A DNA stretch of 64,000 nucleotides from a bacterium (GTDB taxonomy: Bacteria > Bacillota > Clostridia > Oscillospirales > Oscillospiraceae): the NCBI GenBank assembly GCA_004562395.1, contig SFQY01000002.1, positions 36,476 to 100,475 of the forward strand. Direction: 5' to 3'. Positions 44,744 to 54,000 of this stretch are shown piece after piece. Position numbers and translations under genes: made by a program. Numbering within the stretch: position 1 is the stretch's first letter; each line of letters opens with the position of its first letter. Under the pieces are notes generated by a model that saw only the letters and a program-made list of their open reading frames with translations, was not told the DNA's origin and ran no database searches.

Positions 44744-45772
44744 TTACTTAACGTGGTTCTTCGGATCGGCGGCATCCGCGAAGGCGTTGCCGATGATGTA
44801 GAAGGAGACGGTGATGATGACCAGCACCAGTACCGGGAAGTACAGCTGGTAGCGCAGGGAGGCTACGGTCATCAGGGAGCGGCCGGTCTGGATCAGATTG
44901 CCCAGAGACGGGGTATCCACGGGAAGGCCGATGCCGATGTAGGTGACGAATACCTCATTGCCGATGGCGGAGGGAATGGCCAGCGCCATGCGCATGGTGA
45001 TGACGCTGACAAGATACGGCAGCAGGTTTTTGAGGATGATCCGTCCGGTGGGAATGCCCAGGCACCGGGAGGCCAGGTTGTAGTCCCGGTCCCGGATGAT
45101 GATGATCTGGTTGCGGATAAACCGGGCCATACCCAGCCAGCCCGTCAGGGACAGGGCGAAGATGATGGTGGAGACACCGGGCTTTAAGACGTAGGAGATC
45201 AGAATCAGCAGAAGGGTCTGGGGAATGTTGTCCAGCACGTTGTACAGCTCGGTGAAGAAGAAGTCCAGCTTCCGGACGTAGCCCCAGAGGACACCCACCA
45301 GAATGCCCACCACAGCCTCCACTAGGGCCACGGAGAAGCCGATGAACAATGAGGTGCGGGTACCGGCCCAGATCCGGGCCCACAGATCCTGGCCAATGGC
45401 GTTGGTGCCGAAGATAAACTCCTCACAGGGAGGAATGTTGTTCAGGGGCAGGCCCCACTGGTCATTGTGGATCAGCAGGGGGTCCTTCTGACCGGGCAGG
45501 TAGGGCTGGATAAAGGTAAAGGCCAGCACCGTCACCATGACGATCAGGAAGAATACGGCGATTTTGTTCTGGAAGAAGGCCCGGAGGGTGGAGCGCCAGT
45601 AGGAATAGTCCGAGTAACCGCCCCGTTCCGCCTCCTCGGCGTTGAAATCCGCGAAGGTAAACAGGTCCTCGCTGGTTTCGCTGTGGAGCTGCTCCTGAAG
45701 CTGGTTTGTGAGCTTGTCCCCCAGAGCGTCGGTGGCCTGATCGCGCAGGGTGTGAAATCCAAGGTGTTTCAT
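44744..45772 (-). CDS. dppC: oligopeptide ABC transporter permease, DppC type
   Basis: A 342-residue inner-membrane permease with a ~85-residue cytosolic N-terminus and six helices; GTNAIGQDLWARIWAGTRTSLFIG is the DppC family hallmark and the EAA-type loop reads NLASRCLGIPTGRIILKNLLP. The start MKHLGFHTLRDQ overlaps the dppB stop as TGATG; the longer frame is a shadow of dppB. The long N-terminal tail (with acidic TSEDLFTFADFNAEEAE) is larger than in enterobacterial DppC. Confidence 0.94.
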   Translation of the reverse strand: MKHLGFHTLRDQATDALGDKLTNQLQEQLHSETSEDLFTFADFNAEEAERGGYSDYSYWRSTLRAFFQNKIAVFFLIVMVTVLAFTFIQPYLPGQKDPLLIHNDQWGLPLNNIPPCEEFIFGTNAIGQDLWARIWAGTRTSLFIGFSVALVEAVVGILVGVLWGYVRKLDFFFTELYNVLDNIPQTLLLILISYVLKPGVSTIIFALSLTGWLGMARFIRNQIIIIRDRDYNLASRCLGIPTGRIILKNLLPYLVSVITMRMALAIPSAIGNEVFVTYIGIGLPVDTPSLGNLIQTGRSLMTVASLRYQLYFPVLVLVIITVSFYIIGNAFADAADPKNHVK

Positions 45773-46740
45773 CAGCGGGAACCCTCCTTTTTGGCAAAGC
45801 TGATACGGGGATCGACGATGCCCATGAGGATGTCGCCGAAGAGCAGGCCCAGGATGGAGATCACGGCGTAGATCAGCACCAGTGCCTGGACCAGGGTGTT
45901 GTCCTGCCGCTTGATGGCGGTGACCAGCAGGCCGCCCATGCCGGGGATGGAATACAGGGATTCCACATACAGCGAGCCCATCAGGGTGAACAGGATGGAG
46001 TTGGGGATGTACTGTACCAGGGGGACAAAGGCGTTGCGGAATACGTGGCGGCGGGAGATCTTGCCGCCCGGCACGCCCTTGGCCCGGGCCAGCCGGATAT
46101 AGTCCTTGTTGGCCTCGTCCACCATGTACCGCCGCAGCCACATGGCATAGTAGGCGATGTTGCCGATGGACAGAGAGATCAGGGGCAGGATGTAGCTTTT
46201 GGGGTTGGCGGCGTCAAACAGCATGGGCAGTCCCAGAACCGTCTTGCCGATGAAGGTCTGGGAACCCGCGAACTGAATCAGAATGTGGTACACCGCCGAG
46301 GGCATGGCCTCAACCAGCACGATGAACACGGTGCCCAGCTTATCCCCGATTTTGAACCGGGTGCGGGTGCTTCGGGCCATCAGAATGCCCAGGGGCAGGC
46401 CCACCGACAGGGAAATCAGAAGGGAAATCAGACCCAGCTTCAGGGAGATGGGGATTTTTTCCGCGATAATCTCCGTAATGGCGACGCCCTTGCGGTAGAC
46501 ATTGGATTCCCCCAGATCCCCATGGAGGACCTGATTGTAAAAGCGAAGAAGCTGCTTCGGCAGCGGATCCGTCAGCCCCAGGGCATTCAGCTTGACCTGA
46601 ACCTGAGTCGAGCTCATCTTGTCGAAGTTTTCAAAGTATCCCTCAATGGGCATCATCCGCAGCAGGGCAAACAGAATGGTGATGATGATGAACATGGTGA
46701 TCAGGGATCGCAGGACCCGTTTGGTGATGTATTTTGCCAT
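45772..46740 (-). CDS. dppB: oligopeptide ABC transporter permease, DppB type
   Basis: A 322-residue permease opening MAKYITKRVLRSLITMFIIITI, the usual DppB/OppB first helix; the EAA-type loop YIRLARAKGVPGGKISRRHVFRNAF is clear. The start at 46740 has AGGAGGATTTTC before it; 50 upstream residues in the longer frame are non-coding. First permease after the binding-protein gene, separated from it by a strong stem-loop. Confidence 0.95.
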   Translation of the reverse strand: MAKYITKRVLRSLITMFIIITILFALLRMMPIEGYFENFDKMSSTQVQVKLNALGLTDPLPKQLLRFYNQVLHGDLGESNVYRKGVAITEIIAEKIPISLKLGLISLLISLSVGLPLGILMARSTRTRFKIGDKLGTVFIVLVEAMPSAVYHILIQFAGSQTFIGKTVLGLPMLFDAANPKSYILPLISLSIGNIAYYAMWLRRYMVDEANKDYIRLARAKGVPGGKISRRHVFRNAFVPLVQYIPNSILFTLMGSLYVESLYSIPGMGGLLVTAIKRQDNTLVQALVLIYAVISILGLLFGDILMGIVDPRISFAKKEGSR

Positions 46741-46912
46741 AGAAAATCCTCCTGGGGTGTACGGTTCAGAGCCGATACCACTGCCTCCGCCTGGGGGAAG
46801 CGGCACTGGTACGGGCTCCGAAAAAATAAATGGATGTGTTCGCCTTTCTGACCGGCGGCGATCCACGAGGGCTGTGCCGGGATCCGACAAATTACGCCCC
46901 CATGAGCGGATT

Positions 46913-46944
46913 GAGAGAAGTCCTCAAAAATGAGGACTTCTCTC
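46913..46944 (-). other. stem-loop between the binding protein and permease genes
   Basis: A perfect 14-base stem GAGAGAAGTCCTCA (46913-46926) with TGAGGACTTCTCTC (46931-46944) and a four-A loop. No T run follows on the minus strand, so it probably stabilises the upstream message and lowers permease expression relative to the binding protein. Confidence 0.65.
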
Positions 46945-46977
46945 CGGTTTGGTTCATCCGATAGATCCGCTGCGGTA

Positions 46978-48969
46978 TCAGCCGGCCAGCACAGCCTGCC
47001 AATCGGCGTAGGCGGCCTGATACTCCTCCAGACTCATGGAGGTATCGTACAGGTGCTGATCCTTATAACGCAAGCTGGCCATGCCGAAGGAGGCGTACTG
47101 GCCCTCGAATACGTTCAGGTTGCACATCTGATAGCTGCGGTTGCTGATGGAGAAGGGAATCGCGAAGGCGTGATCCAGCAGGAAGGCCTCGGCCTTGGCG
47201 AAGGCTTCGTAGCGGGCATCCATATCGTTGGTGATGGCCTTGGCGGCAGCCACCAGATCGGTATACTCGGCGTACAGGGCCTGGGTGGTGGGATCGGTGC
47301 TCTTGTAGATGAAGTTGTAGTTGGAGTCATCGGTGAAGGGGTCGGTCCAGGTCTCGGGATCGGCGTAGTCGGCGCCCCAGTTGCACTTCATGAAGGCATA
47401 CTTACCGGTACGGCGGATGGCGCCCAGGAAGCCGGTTTCGGGACCGGCCTGGATGATGATATCCACGTAGTCGGTGCCCAGGATGTTCTCAATGGTCTGC
47501 TCCACGACCTGGCACTCCTCGGCCCAGTTGGCGCTGGTGGGGTTGTAGCACATCAGCATCTTGACAGGGAAGGTGGCGCCGGCGGCGGTCAGCTCCTCAA
47601 CGGCCTTTGCCTTGTAGTCCATGGCCAGCTCCTGGTTGAAGTTGTCGCCGTCGGTGTAAGCGGCCAGACCGTCATAGTAGGCGAAGTCCTTGGAGGCGGA
47701 GGAGAAGCCGGCGGGGGTGATGGTGTTGCTCTTCAGGGATTCGGGATCGGTGCGGTCATTGGTGGCCAGAGCGGGCATCCGGTTGAAGGCGTGGACGATG
47801 GACTTGCGGAAGTTCTCGTTGTTGACGGCGATCTTCCAGTTGTCAGGCTCAAACTCCGCATCGAAGTTGGGGTCGAAGTTGAACAGATACCAGTAGGAGT
47901 AGGAGGTATCGGAACGGGTGGGGTGGATCAGATTGGCAGTCTGGGGATCCGCCAGCATAGCGGACAGCAGGTTGGAGGAGACATCGGCCTGATCAATGTC
48001 GCCGGACAGGTACATGGTGGTGGAAATGGAGGAGGCTTCGGCGTTGTAGGTCATCTGGATGGCGTCCAGGAAGACGTTGTCCTTATCCCAGTAGGAGGCG
48101 TTCTTGGTCAGGACACGCTGCTGCTGGGGCTGATAGGTGGACAGGACGAAGGCGCCGCAGTACAGCAGGTACTCGTTGCTGGTGCCGAACTTGCTGCCGC
48201 ACTCTTCCAGGAAGGGGCCATAGACGGGCATGTAGGGTCCGAAGGAAACCATGGACAGGAAGTAGGGACGGGGGGCGGTGAGGGTGAACTCCAGGGTGTA
48301 GTCGTCCAGAGCCTTGACGCCGATGTCCTCAATGGAGGCCTCGGGAACTTCTTCCAGGACCTCCTGCTCGCCGTCCTCGTTGACAATGAGCTTCACGGCG
48401 TTGCCGTTCTCATCGGTGCCGTCGGTGGCGGTAGCCAGGGCCAGCTGGTAAGCGGTCCAGTCATAGTATTCGTCAGCGCCGGTGACGACACCGCTCATGG
48501 TGTAGAAGGTATCGGAGGCGTTGTTGGCGTCGCAGGCGTAGCGGGCGGAGGAGACGAAGTCGTTAGCGGTGACGGGGGCAACCTCGTTGCCGTCCTTGTC
48601 TACCCACATGACACCCTCCCGGATCTTAAAGGTCCAGACGGTGGCGTCCTCATTCTGCTCCCAGCTCACGGCCAGGGCAGGCTCCACATTGCCGTAGGAG
48701 TCATACTCCACCAGGCAGTCCACCACGTTGGCGGCGATGGTCAGCTCGTTGGTCTGGCCGGTGATGAGGTAGTTCAGCGTGGTGACTTCGGAAGCGTACA
48801 GGGTCCGGTACACGGCATTCTCGGTCACAGGAGCCGCGGCCTGGGTTGCGGTGCCCTCAGCGGCTGCAGCGGTAGTCTCAGCGGTGGAGCCGGAGCCGCC
48901 GCAGGCGGCCATTGCCAGGACCATGGTCAGGGCCAGCAACAGGGCGAGCAGACGTTTCGTGGTTTTCAT
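46978..48969 (-). CDS. peptide-binding lipoprotein, solute-binding protein family 5
   Basis: A 663-residue extracytoplasmic binding protein. The start MKTTKRLLALLLALTMVLAMAACGG gives a lipoprotein signal with the acylated Cys near residue 23, then an Ala/Thr-rich linker. The family 5 core follows: TLNYLITGQTNELTIAANVVD, VEPALAVSWEQNEDATVWTFKIREGVMW. It is large for the family (usual ~540). It captures oligopeptides for DppBCDF; the downstream murein peptidases suggest murein peptides as one ligand. AAAGGA lies nine bases before the ATG. Confidence 0.94.
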   Translation of the reverse strand: MKTTKRLLALLLALTMVLAMAACGGSGSTAETTAAAAEGTATQAAAPVTENAVYRTLYASEVTTLNYLITGQTNELTIAANVVDCLVEYDSYGNVEPALAVSWEQNEDATVWTFKIREGVMWVDKDGNEVAPVTANDFVSSARYACDANNASDTFYTMSGVVTGADEYYDWTAYQLALATATDGTDENGNAVKLIVNEDGEQEVLEEVPEASIEDIGVKALDDYTLEFTLTAPRPYFLSMVSFGPYMPVYGPFLEECGSKFGTSNEYLLYCGAFVLSTYQPQQQRVLTKNASYWDKDNVFLDAIQMTYNAEASSISTTMYLSGDIDQADVSSNLLSAMLADPQTANLIHPTRSDTSYSYWYLFNFDPNFDAEFEPDNWKIAVNNENFRKSIVHAFNRMPALATNDRTDPESLKSNTITPAGFSSASKDFAYYDGLAAYTDGDNFNQELAMDYKAKAVEELTAAGATFPVKMLMCYNPTSANWAEECQVVEQTIENILGTDYVDIIIQAGPETGFLGAIRRTGKYAFMKCNWGADYADPETWTDPFTDDSNYNFIYKSTDPTTQALYAEYTDLVAAAKAITNDMDARYEAFAKAEAFLLDHAFAIPFSISNRSYQMCNLNVFEGQYASFGMASLRYKDQHLYDTSMSLEEYQAAYADWQAVLAG

Positions 48970-49533
48970 ACAGATCAATCCTTTCTTATTCTCTGCTTGT
49001 TCACGATGGCGGGAAAGAGCATCAGGGGATCCGGCAGCTTCCCGGCCCGGATACGCGTGGGTTCGGGTCAGAGGCTCCGCCGGAACAGCGGACGTTTTTT
49101 GGCGGACACCGGGAACGAGAGGGCCTTAAAAAAGGCCTATCTATAACATGGCACTGGCCAGATTATAGGAGAGGGGAACGCTTGGCGGCGGGAAAGAAGA
49201 AAAATGAAATTTCGGCAGAATGGAAATTCATAAATAATGTTTATAGTCTATCATATTTTCCTCTTGAAGTAAAGCGAAAATTTCCATGCAATCCTATAGA
49301 AAACCGGGAAAAAGCAGCCGTGTTTTTGGTGATTATTGCAAAAAAGAAGCTTTATATACAGGTAATTTTTTGACAGGAGCCTCTGACACGCTTGCGTCTG
49401 TACGCCCCAAGGAAACACGCAAAAGCCCGTTTCCGGAAGCCGTGACTTAAAAAAGTTGTGGGATTTGAATAAAACGATCCCCCAAAACCGCTTCCCTCTC
49501 GTCCCTTTCCCCAAGAGGCGCCGAAGAAAAAGA
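48970..49533. other. gene-free stretch upstream of the peptide operon
   Basis: This ~560-base gap between gltD and the binding-protein gene has no convincing gene. It includes an AT-rich patch (about 49220-49370) where the operon promoter may lie (minus-strand TATAAA near 49235, weak -35) and a small hairpin GGCCTT/AAGGCC around 49122-49137. I could not define an operator or riboswitch. Confidence 0.4.
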
Positions 49534-49559
49534 CGCTTTCCCGCCATGACGGGAAAGCG
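49526..49559 (-). terminator. terminator after gltD
   Basis: Arms CGCTTTCCCG (49534-49543) and CGGGAAAGCG (49550-49559), then TCTTTTTC on the minus strand. Confidence 0.85.
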
Positions 49560-49604
49560 CCTGTTCCGAAAAAAAGAATTGTATCCTTTGCCTAAAAAGG
49601 AGCG

Positions 49605-51077
49605 TTACAGGTTGGTGTAGCCCATGAGGCTTCTGTCCACCACGGTAGCGGTATCTCTGCCTTCCCGCAGGGCCCAGACCACCAGGCTCTGTCCCCGGCG
49701 CATATCGCCGCAGACGAATACCTTGGGCCGGTTGGTGGCGTATTTCACGTCGGCCACGCCGCCTCTGGGGGTTAGCTCCACGCCGAAGGCCTCGGCTACG
49801 TAGGGTTCGCACCCGGTGAAGCCCGCCGCGATCAGCACCAGGTCGCACTCAATGGCGAATTCCTCGCCGGTGGGAACCATCATCCGGCGGCCGTCCACTA
49901 CCTGGCTCTCCAGCCGGGCGATCAGCGCGCCGCAGACCTGTCCCGCTTCATTTTTGTAGAATTCCTTTACGGTGGTCTGGTACAGTCTCGGATCGCTGCC
50001 GAAGAGGGCGATGGCCTCCTGCTGGCCGTAATCGGTCTTCAGCACCCGGGGCCATTCTGGCCACTGGTTGCCGGGGGCCCGGCAGGTGGGAGGACAGGGC
50101 ATCATTTCCAGCTGGGTGATCCCGGTACAGCCCTGACGGATGGCGGTGCCGACACAGTCGTTGCCGGTGTCGCCGCCGCCGATGACCAGAACCTTTTTCC
50201 CCTGGGCGCTGATGGCCTTTCCGTCGGCAAAGCCCGAATCCAGCAGGCTCTTGGTGACGCTGGTCAGGTAATCCACGGCAAAGTAGATGCCTTCCGCGTC
50301 CCGGCCCGGGGCGTTGATGTCCCGGGGCTGCTTGGCTCCGCAGCACAGCACCACCGCGTCATACTGCTGGGTCAGCTCATCGGCGCTGATGTCCCGGCCC
50401 ACGTCTACGCCGGTGACAAAGTCGATGCCCTCTTCCTTGAGGATATCCACCCGCCGGTCAATGACCCATTTTTCCAGCTTCATGTTGGGGATGCCGTACA
50501 TCAGAAGGCCTCCCACCCGGTCGGCCCGCTCGTACATGGTCACCTTGTGGCCCCGCTTGTTGAGCAGGTCCGCTACGGACAGGCCGGAGGGACCGGTGCC
50601 CACCACCGCCACCCGCTTTCCGGTGCGGGATGGAGGGGGGACCGCGTGGATGACGCCGTGTTCATAGCCGTATTCCACCACGGCCCGCTCGTTTTCCTTG
50701 ACGGTGACGGGAGAGCCTGTGGTCATGCCGCAGGTGCAGGCCGCCTCACACAGGGCGGGGCACACCCGGCTGGTGAACTCCGGGTAGCGGTTGGTGGCGA
50801 TGAGCCGCTTTGCCGCCAGGGCCCACTGGCCCCGGTAGACCAGGTCGTTCCATTCGGGGATCAGGTTGTTCAGCGGACAGCCGCTGGCCATGCCGCCGAT
50901 CATCATGCCGCTCTGGCAGAAGGGTACACCGCAGTCCATGCACCGGGCTCCCTGGGCCTGCTGCTCGTCCTGGTGCAGCGGGATGTGAAACTCGTTAAAA
51001 TTCTGGATCCGTTCCTCCGGCGGCAGCTCCAGGCTGGTCTGCCGGGTGATCTCCATAAATCCGGTTGGTTTTCCCAT
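49605..51077 (-). CDS. gltD: glutamate synthase small subunit
   Basis: A 490-residue FAD protein passing electrons from NADPH to the large subunit. The N-terminal iron-sulfur region has RCMDCGVPFCQ, GCPLNNLIPEWND and CPALCEAACTCG; FAD binding is at VAVVGTGPSGLSVAD and NAD(P)H binding at VLVIGGGDTGNDCVG. GTAAAGGAGGC precedes the ATG. It lies 15 bases after gltB and ends at a clear terminator. Confidence 0.97.
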   Translation of the reverse strand: MGKPTGFMEITRQTSLELPPEERIQNFNEFHIPLHQDEQQAQGARCMDCGVPFCQSGMMIGGMASGCPLNNLIPEWNDLVYRGQWALAAKRLIATNRYPEFTSRVCPALCEAACTCGMTTGSPVTVKENERAVVEYGYEHGVIHAVPPPSRTGKRVAVVGTGPSGLSVADLLNKRGHKVTMYERADRVGGLLMYGIPNMKLEKWVIDRRVDILKEEGIDFVTGVDVGRDISADELTQQYDAVVLCCGAKQPRDINAPGRDAEGIYFAVDYLTSVTKSLLDSGFADGKAISAQGKKVLVIGGGDTGNDCVGTAIRQGCTGITQLEMMPCPPTCRAPGNQWPEWPRVLKTDYGQQEAIALFGSDPRLYQTTVKEFYKNEAGQVCGALIARLESQVVDGRRMMVPTGEEFAIECDLVLIAAGFTGCEPYVAEAFGVELTPRGGVADVKYATNRPKVFVCGDMRRGQSLVVWALREGRDTATVVDRSLMGYTNL

Positions 51078-51092
51078 GATCGTCAGCCTCCT

Positions 51093-54000
51093 TTACTTTG
51101 CGTTTTTCATGGCGTAGAACGCCTCGATCTGGGCCTGCTCGCTGTCTTCGCCCTTCTCTTCCATCTGGGCGATGAGCCGCAGCATCTTGTCATAGTCGTG
51201 GGGCAGGACCTTCTTGAACTTGTGCAGATACTCGCCGAAGTTCTCCAGGATCTGCTTGCCTCTGGGAGAACCGGTGGCTTCCACATGCTCCCGGATCAGA
51301 TCCTTCAGGAGCGAAACGTCATATTTGTGTTCCACCGGCTCCAGACTGACCATGTCCTTGTTGACCCGCTGGTAGAAGTCCCAGTCTTCGTCCAGCACGT
51401 AGGCGATACCGCCGCTCATGCCTGCGGCGAAGTTTTTGCCGGTCTTGCCCAGCACCACCACGGTGCCGCCGGTCATGTATTCGCAGCCGTGATCTCCCAC
51501 GCCCTCCACAACGGCAGTGGCGCCGGAGTTGCGGACGCAGAACCGCTCACCGGCCACGCCGCTGATGAAAGCCTTGCCGCCGGTGGCGCCGTAGAGAGCC
51601 ACGTTGCCGATGACAATGTTCTGACTGCGGTCGTAGGTGACGGTTTCCGGGGGGTAGACGATGAGCTTGCCGCCGGACAGGCCCTTGCCCAGGTAGTCGT
51701 TGCAGTCGCCGATCAGCTCCAGGGTCAATCCCTTGGGGATGAAGGCGCCGAAGCTCTGGCCGCCGTAGCCGGTGCAGGTGACGTGGAAGGTGTCGTCCGG
51801 CAGGGTGTTGCCGAATTTGGCGGTGATCTCACTGCCGAAGATGCTGCCGAAGGCCCGGTCGGTGTTGCCCACGGTCAGTTCGACACTGACGGGCTTGGGC
51901 TGTGCCATGTCGAAACTCTTTTTGAACTTCTTCATCAGCACCTTCATGTCCAGAGTTTCCTCCAGCTGGAAGTCGTAGACCGCCCTGGGGTCGAAGTGGA
52001 CGTTGGAGGCCTCCACCAGGGGGTTATGCAGCAGGGCGGACAGGTCCATTTCGCTGGCCCGGGATCCGGGAGCCGCGGGACGGACCCGCAGCAGGTCGGT
52101 GCGGCCCACCAGCTCCTCCACGGTGCGGACCCCCAGCTTCGCCATATATTCCCGAAGCTCCTGGGCCATGAACCGCATGAAGTTCATAATGTATTCGGGC
52201 TTGCCCTTGAAATTCTTCCGCAGCTCCGGATTCTGGGTGCAGATGCCCATGGGGCAGGTGTCCAGGTTGCACACCCGCATCATAACGCAGCCCATGGCAA
52301 CCAGCGGACCGGTACCGAAGCCGAATTCCTCCGCGCCCAGCATGGCGGCGATGGCCACATCCCGGCCGCTCAGGAGCTTGCTGTCCGCCTCGATGCGGAC
52401 CCGGGACCGCAGGCCGTTCATGATCAGGCACTGATGAGCCTCCGCGATGCCCAGCTCCCAGGGAAGCCCCGCGTTGTGGATGGAGTTGTAGGGGGCAGCG
52501 CCGGTGCCGCCGTCAAAGCCGGAGATCAGGATGACCTCCGCGCCGGCCTTGGCAACGCCTGCGGCGATGGTGCCGACACCGGCCTCGCTGACCAGCTTGA
52601 CGTTGATGGCAGCGTGGCGGTTGGCGCACTTCAGATCGTAGATCAGCTGGGCCAGATCCTCGATGGAGTAGATGTCGTGATGGGGCGGGGGAGAGATCAG
52701 GCCCACGCCGGTGGTGGAATTGCGGCACTTGGCTACCCAGGGGTAGACCTTGGCGCCGGGAAGCTGGCCGCCCTCGCCGGGCTTGGCACCCTGGGCCATC
52801 TTGATCTGGATCTCCGCGGCGGAGACCAGATATTTGCTGGTGACGCCGAACCGGGCGGAGGCCACCTGCTTGATGGCGCTGTTGCGCTCGGTGCCGTAGC
52901 GGTCCTCCGCCTCGCCGCCCTCGCCGGTGTTGGACTTGCCGCCCAGACGGTTCATGGCGATGGCCATGCACTCGTGGGCTTCCTCAGACAGAGCGCCGTA
53001 GCTCATGGCGGCGGTCTTGAAGCGGCGGACGATGGATTCTACGCTCTCCACTTCCTCCAGGGGCACGCCTGTCTCGGGGTAGTTGAACTCCAGCAGGCTG
53101 CGCAGGTGCATGTCGTCCCCGCTTTCGTTGACGGCGGCAGCGGTGTACTGCTTGAACTTGCCGTAGTCCCCGGTCCAGACCGCCTGCTGCAGCAGGTGAA
53201 TGGTCTGGGGATTGTACAGGTGCTGCTCCGCCGCGGCGCCGCTGCGGAATTTATGGGAGCCGATGCTGGGCAGATCCATGTAGATGTCCAGGCCCAGGGG
53301 GTCGAAGGCCTGCTGATGGCGGCTTTCCAGATCCTTCTGGATGTCGCTGATGGTGATGCCGCCCACCCGGCTGACGGTGTTGGTGAAGTACTTGTCGATG
53401 ACCTCCTGGCTGATGCCCACGGCCTCGAAGATCTGGCTGCCCTGATAGGACTGGATGGTGGAGATGCCCATCTTGGAGGCGATCTTCACAATGCCTGCCA
53501 GAACGGCCTTGTTGTAGTCACCCACGGCGGCGTAATAGTCCTTCTCCAGCAGTCCGTCGCTGATGAGGCTGCCGATGCTCTCCTGAGCCAGGTACGGGTT
53601 GATGGCGCAGGCGCCGTAGCCCAGCAGTGTGGCAAAGTCATGGACAAGCCTCGGCTCGCCGCTTTCCAGGATCAGAGCCATGGCGGTGCGCTTGCGGGTA
53701 CGGACCAGGTACTTGGACACTGCGCCTACGGCCAGCAGGCTGGGAATGGCCACGTGATATTCGTCGATATCCCGGTCGGAGAGGATCAGAATGTTGGCGC
53801 CGTCCCGATAGGCCCGGTCCACATCCACGAACAGACGGTCAATGGCCTTCTCCAGGGCCGTGTTTTTGTAATAGCAGATGGAAATGGTCTCCACCTTGAA
53901 GCCCGGGACCTGCATGGATTTGATCCGCAGCAGATCCGTTTCCGTGAGGATGGGATTTTCGATCTTCAGGACCTTGCAGTTGTCGGCGGCCTCCTCCAGG

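Noticed and set aside
44744..46141. A 465-residue permease
   Set aside because: The extra N-terminus is a shadow of dppB; DppC starts at 45772 with a TGATG overlap.
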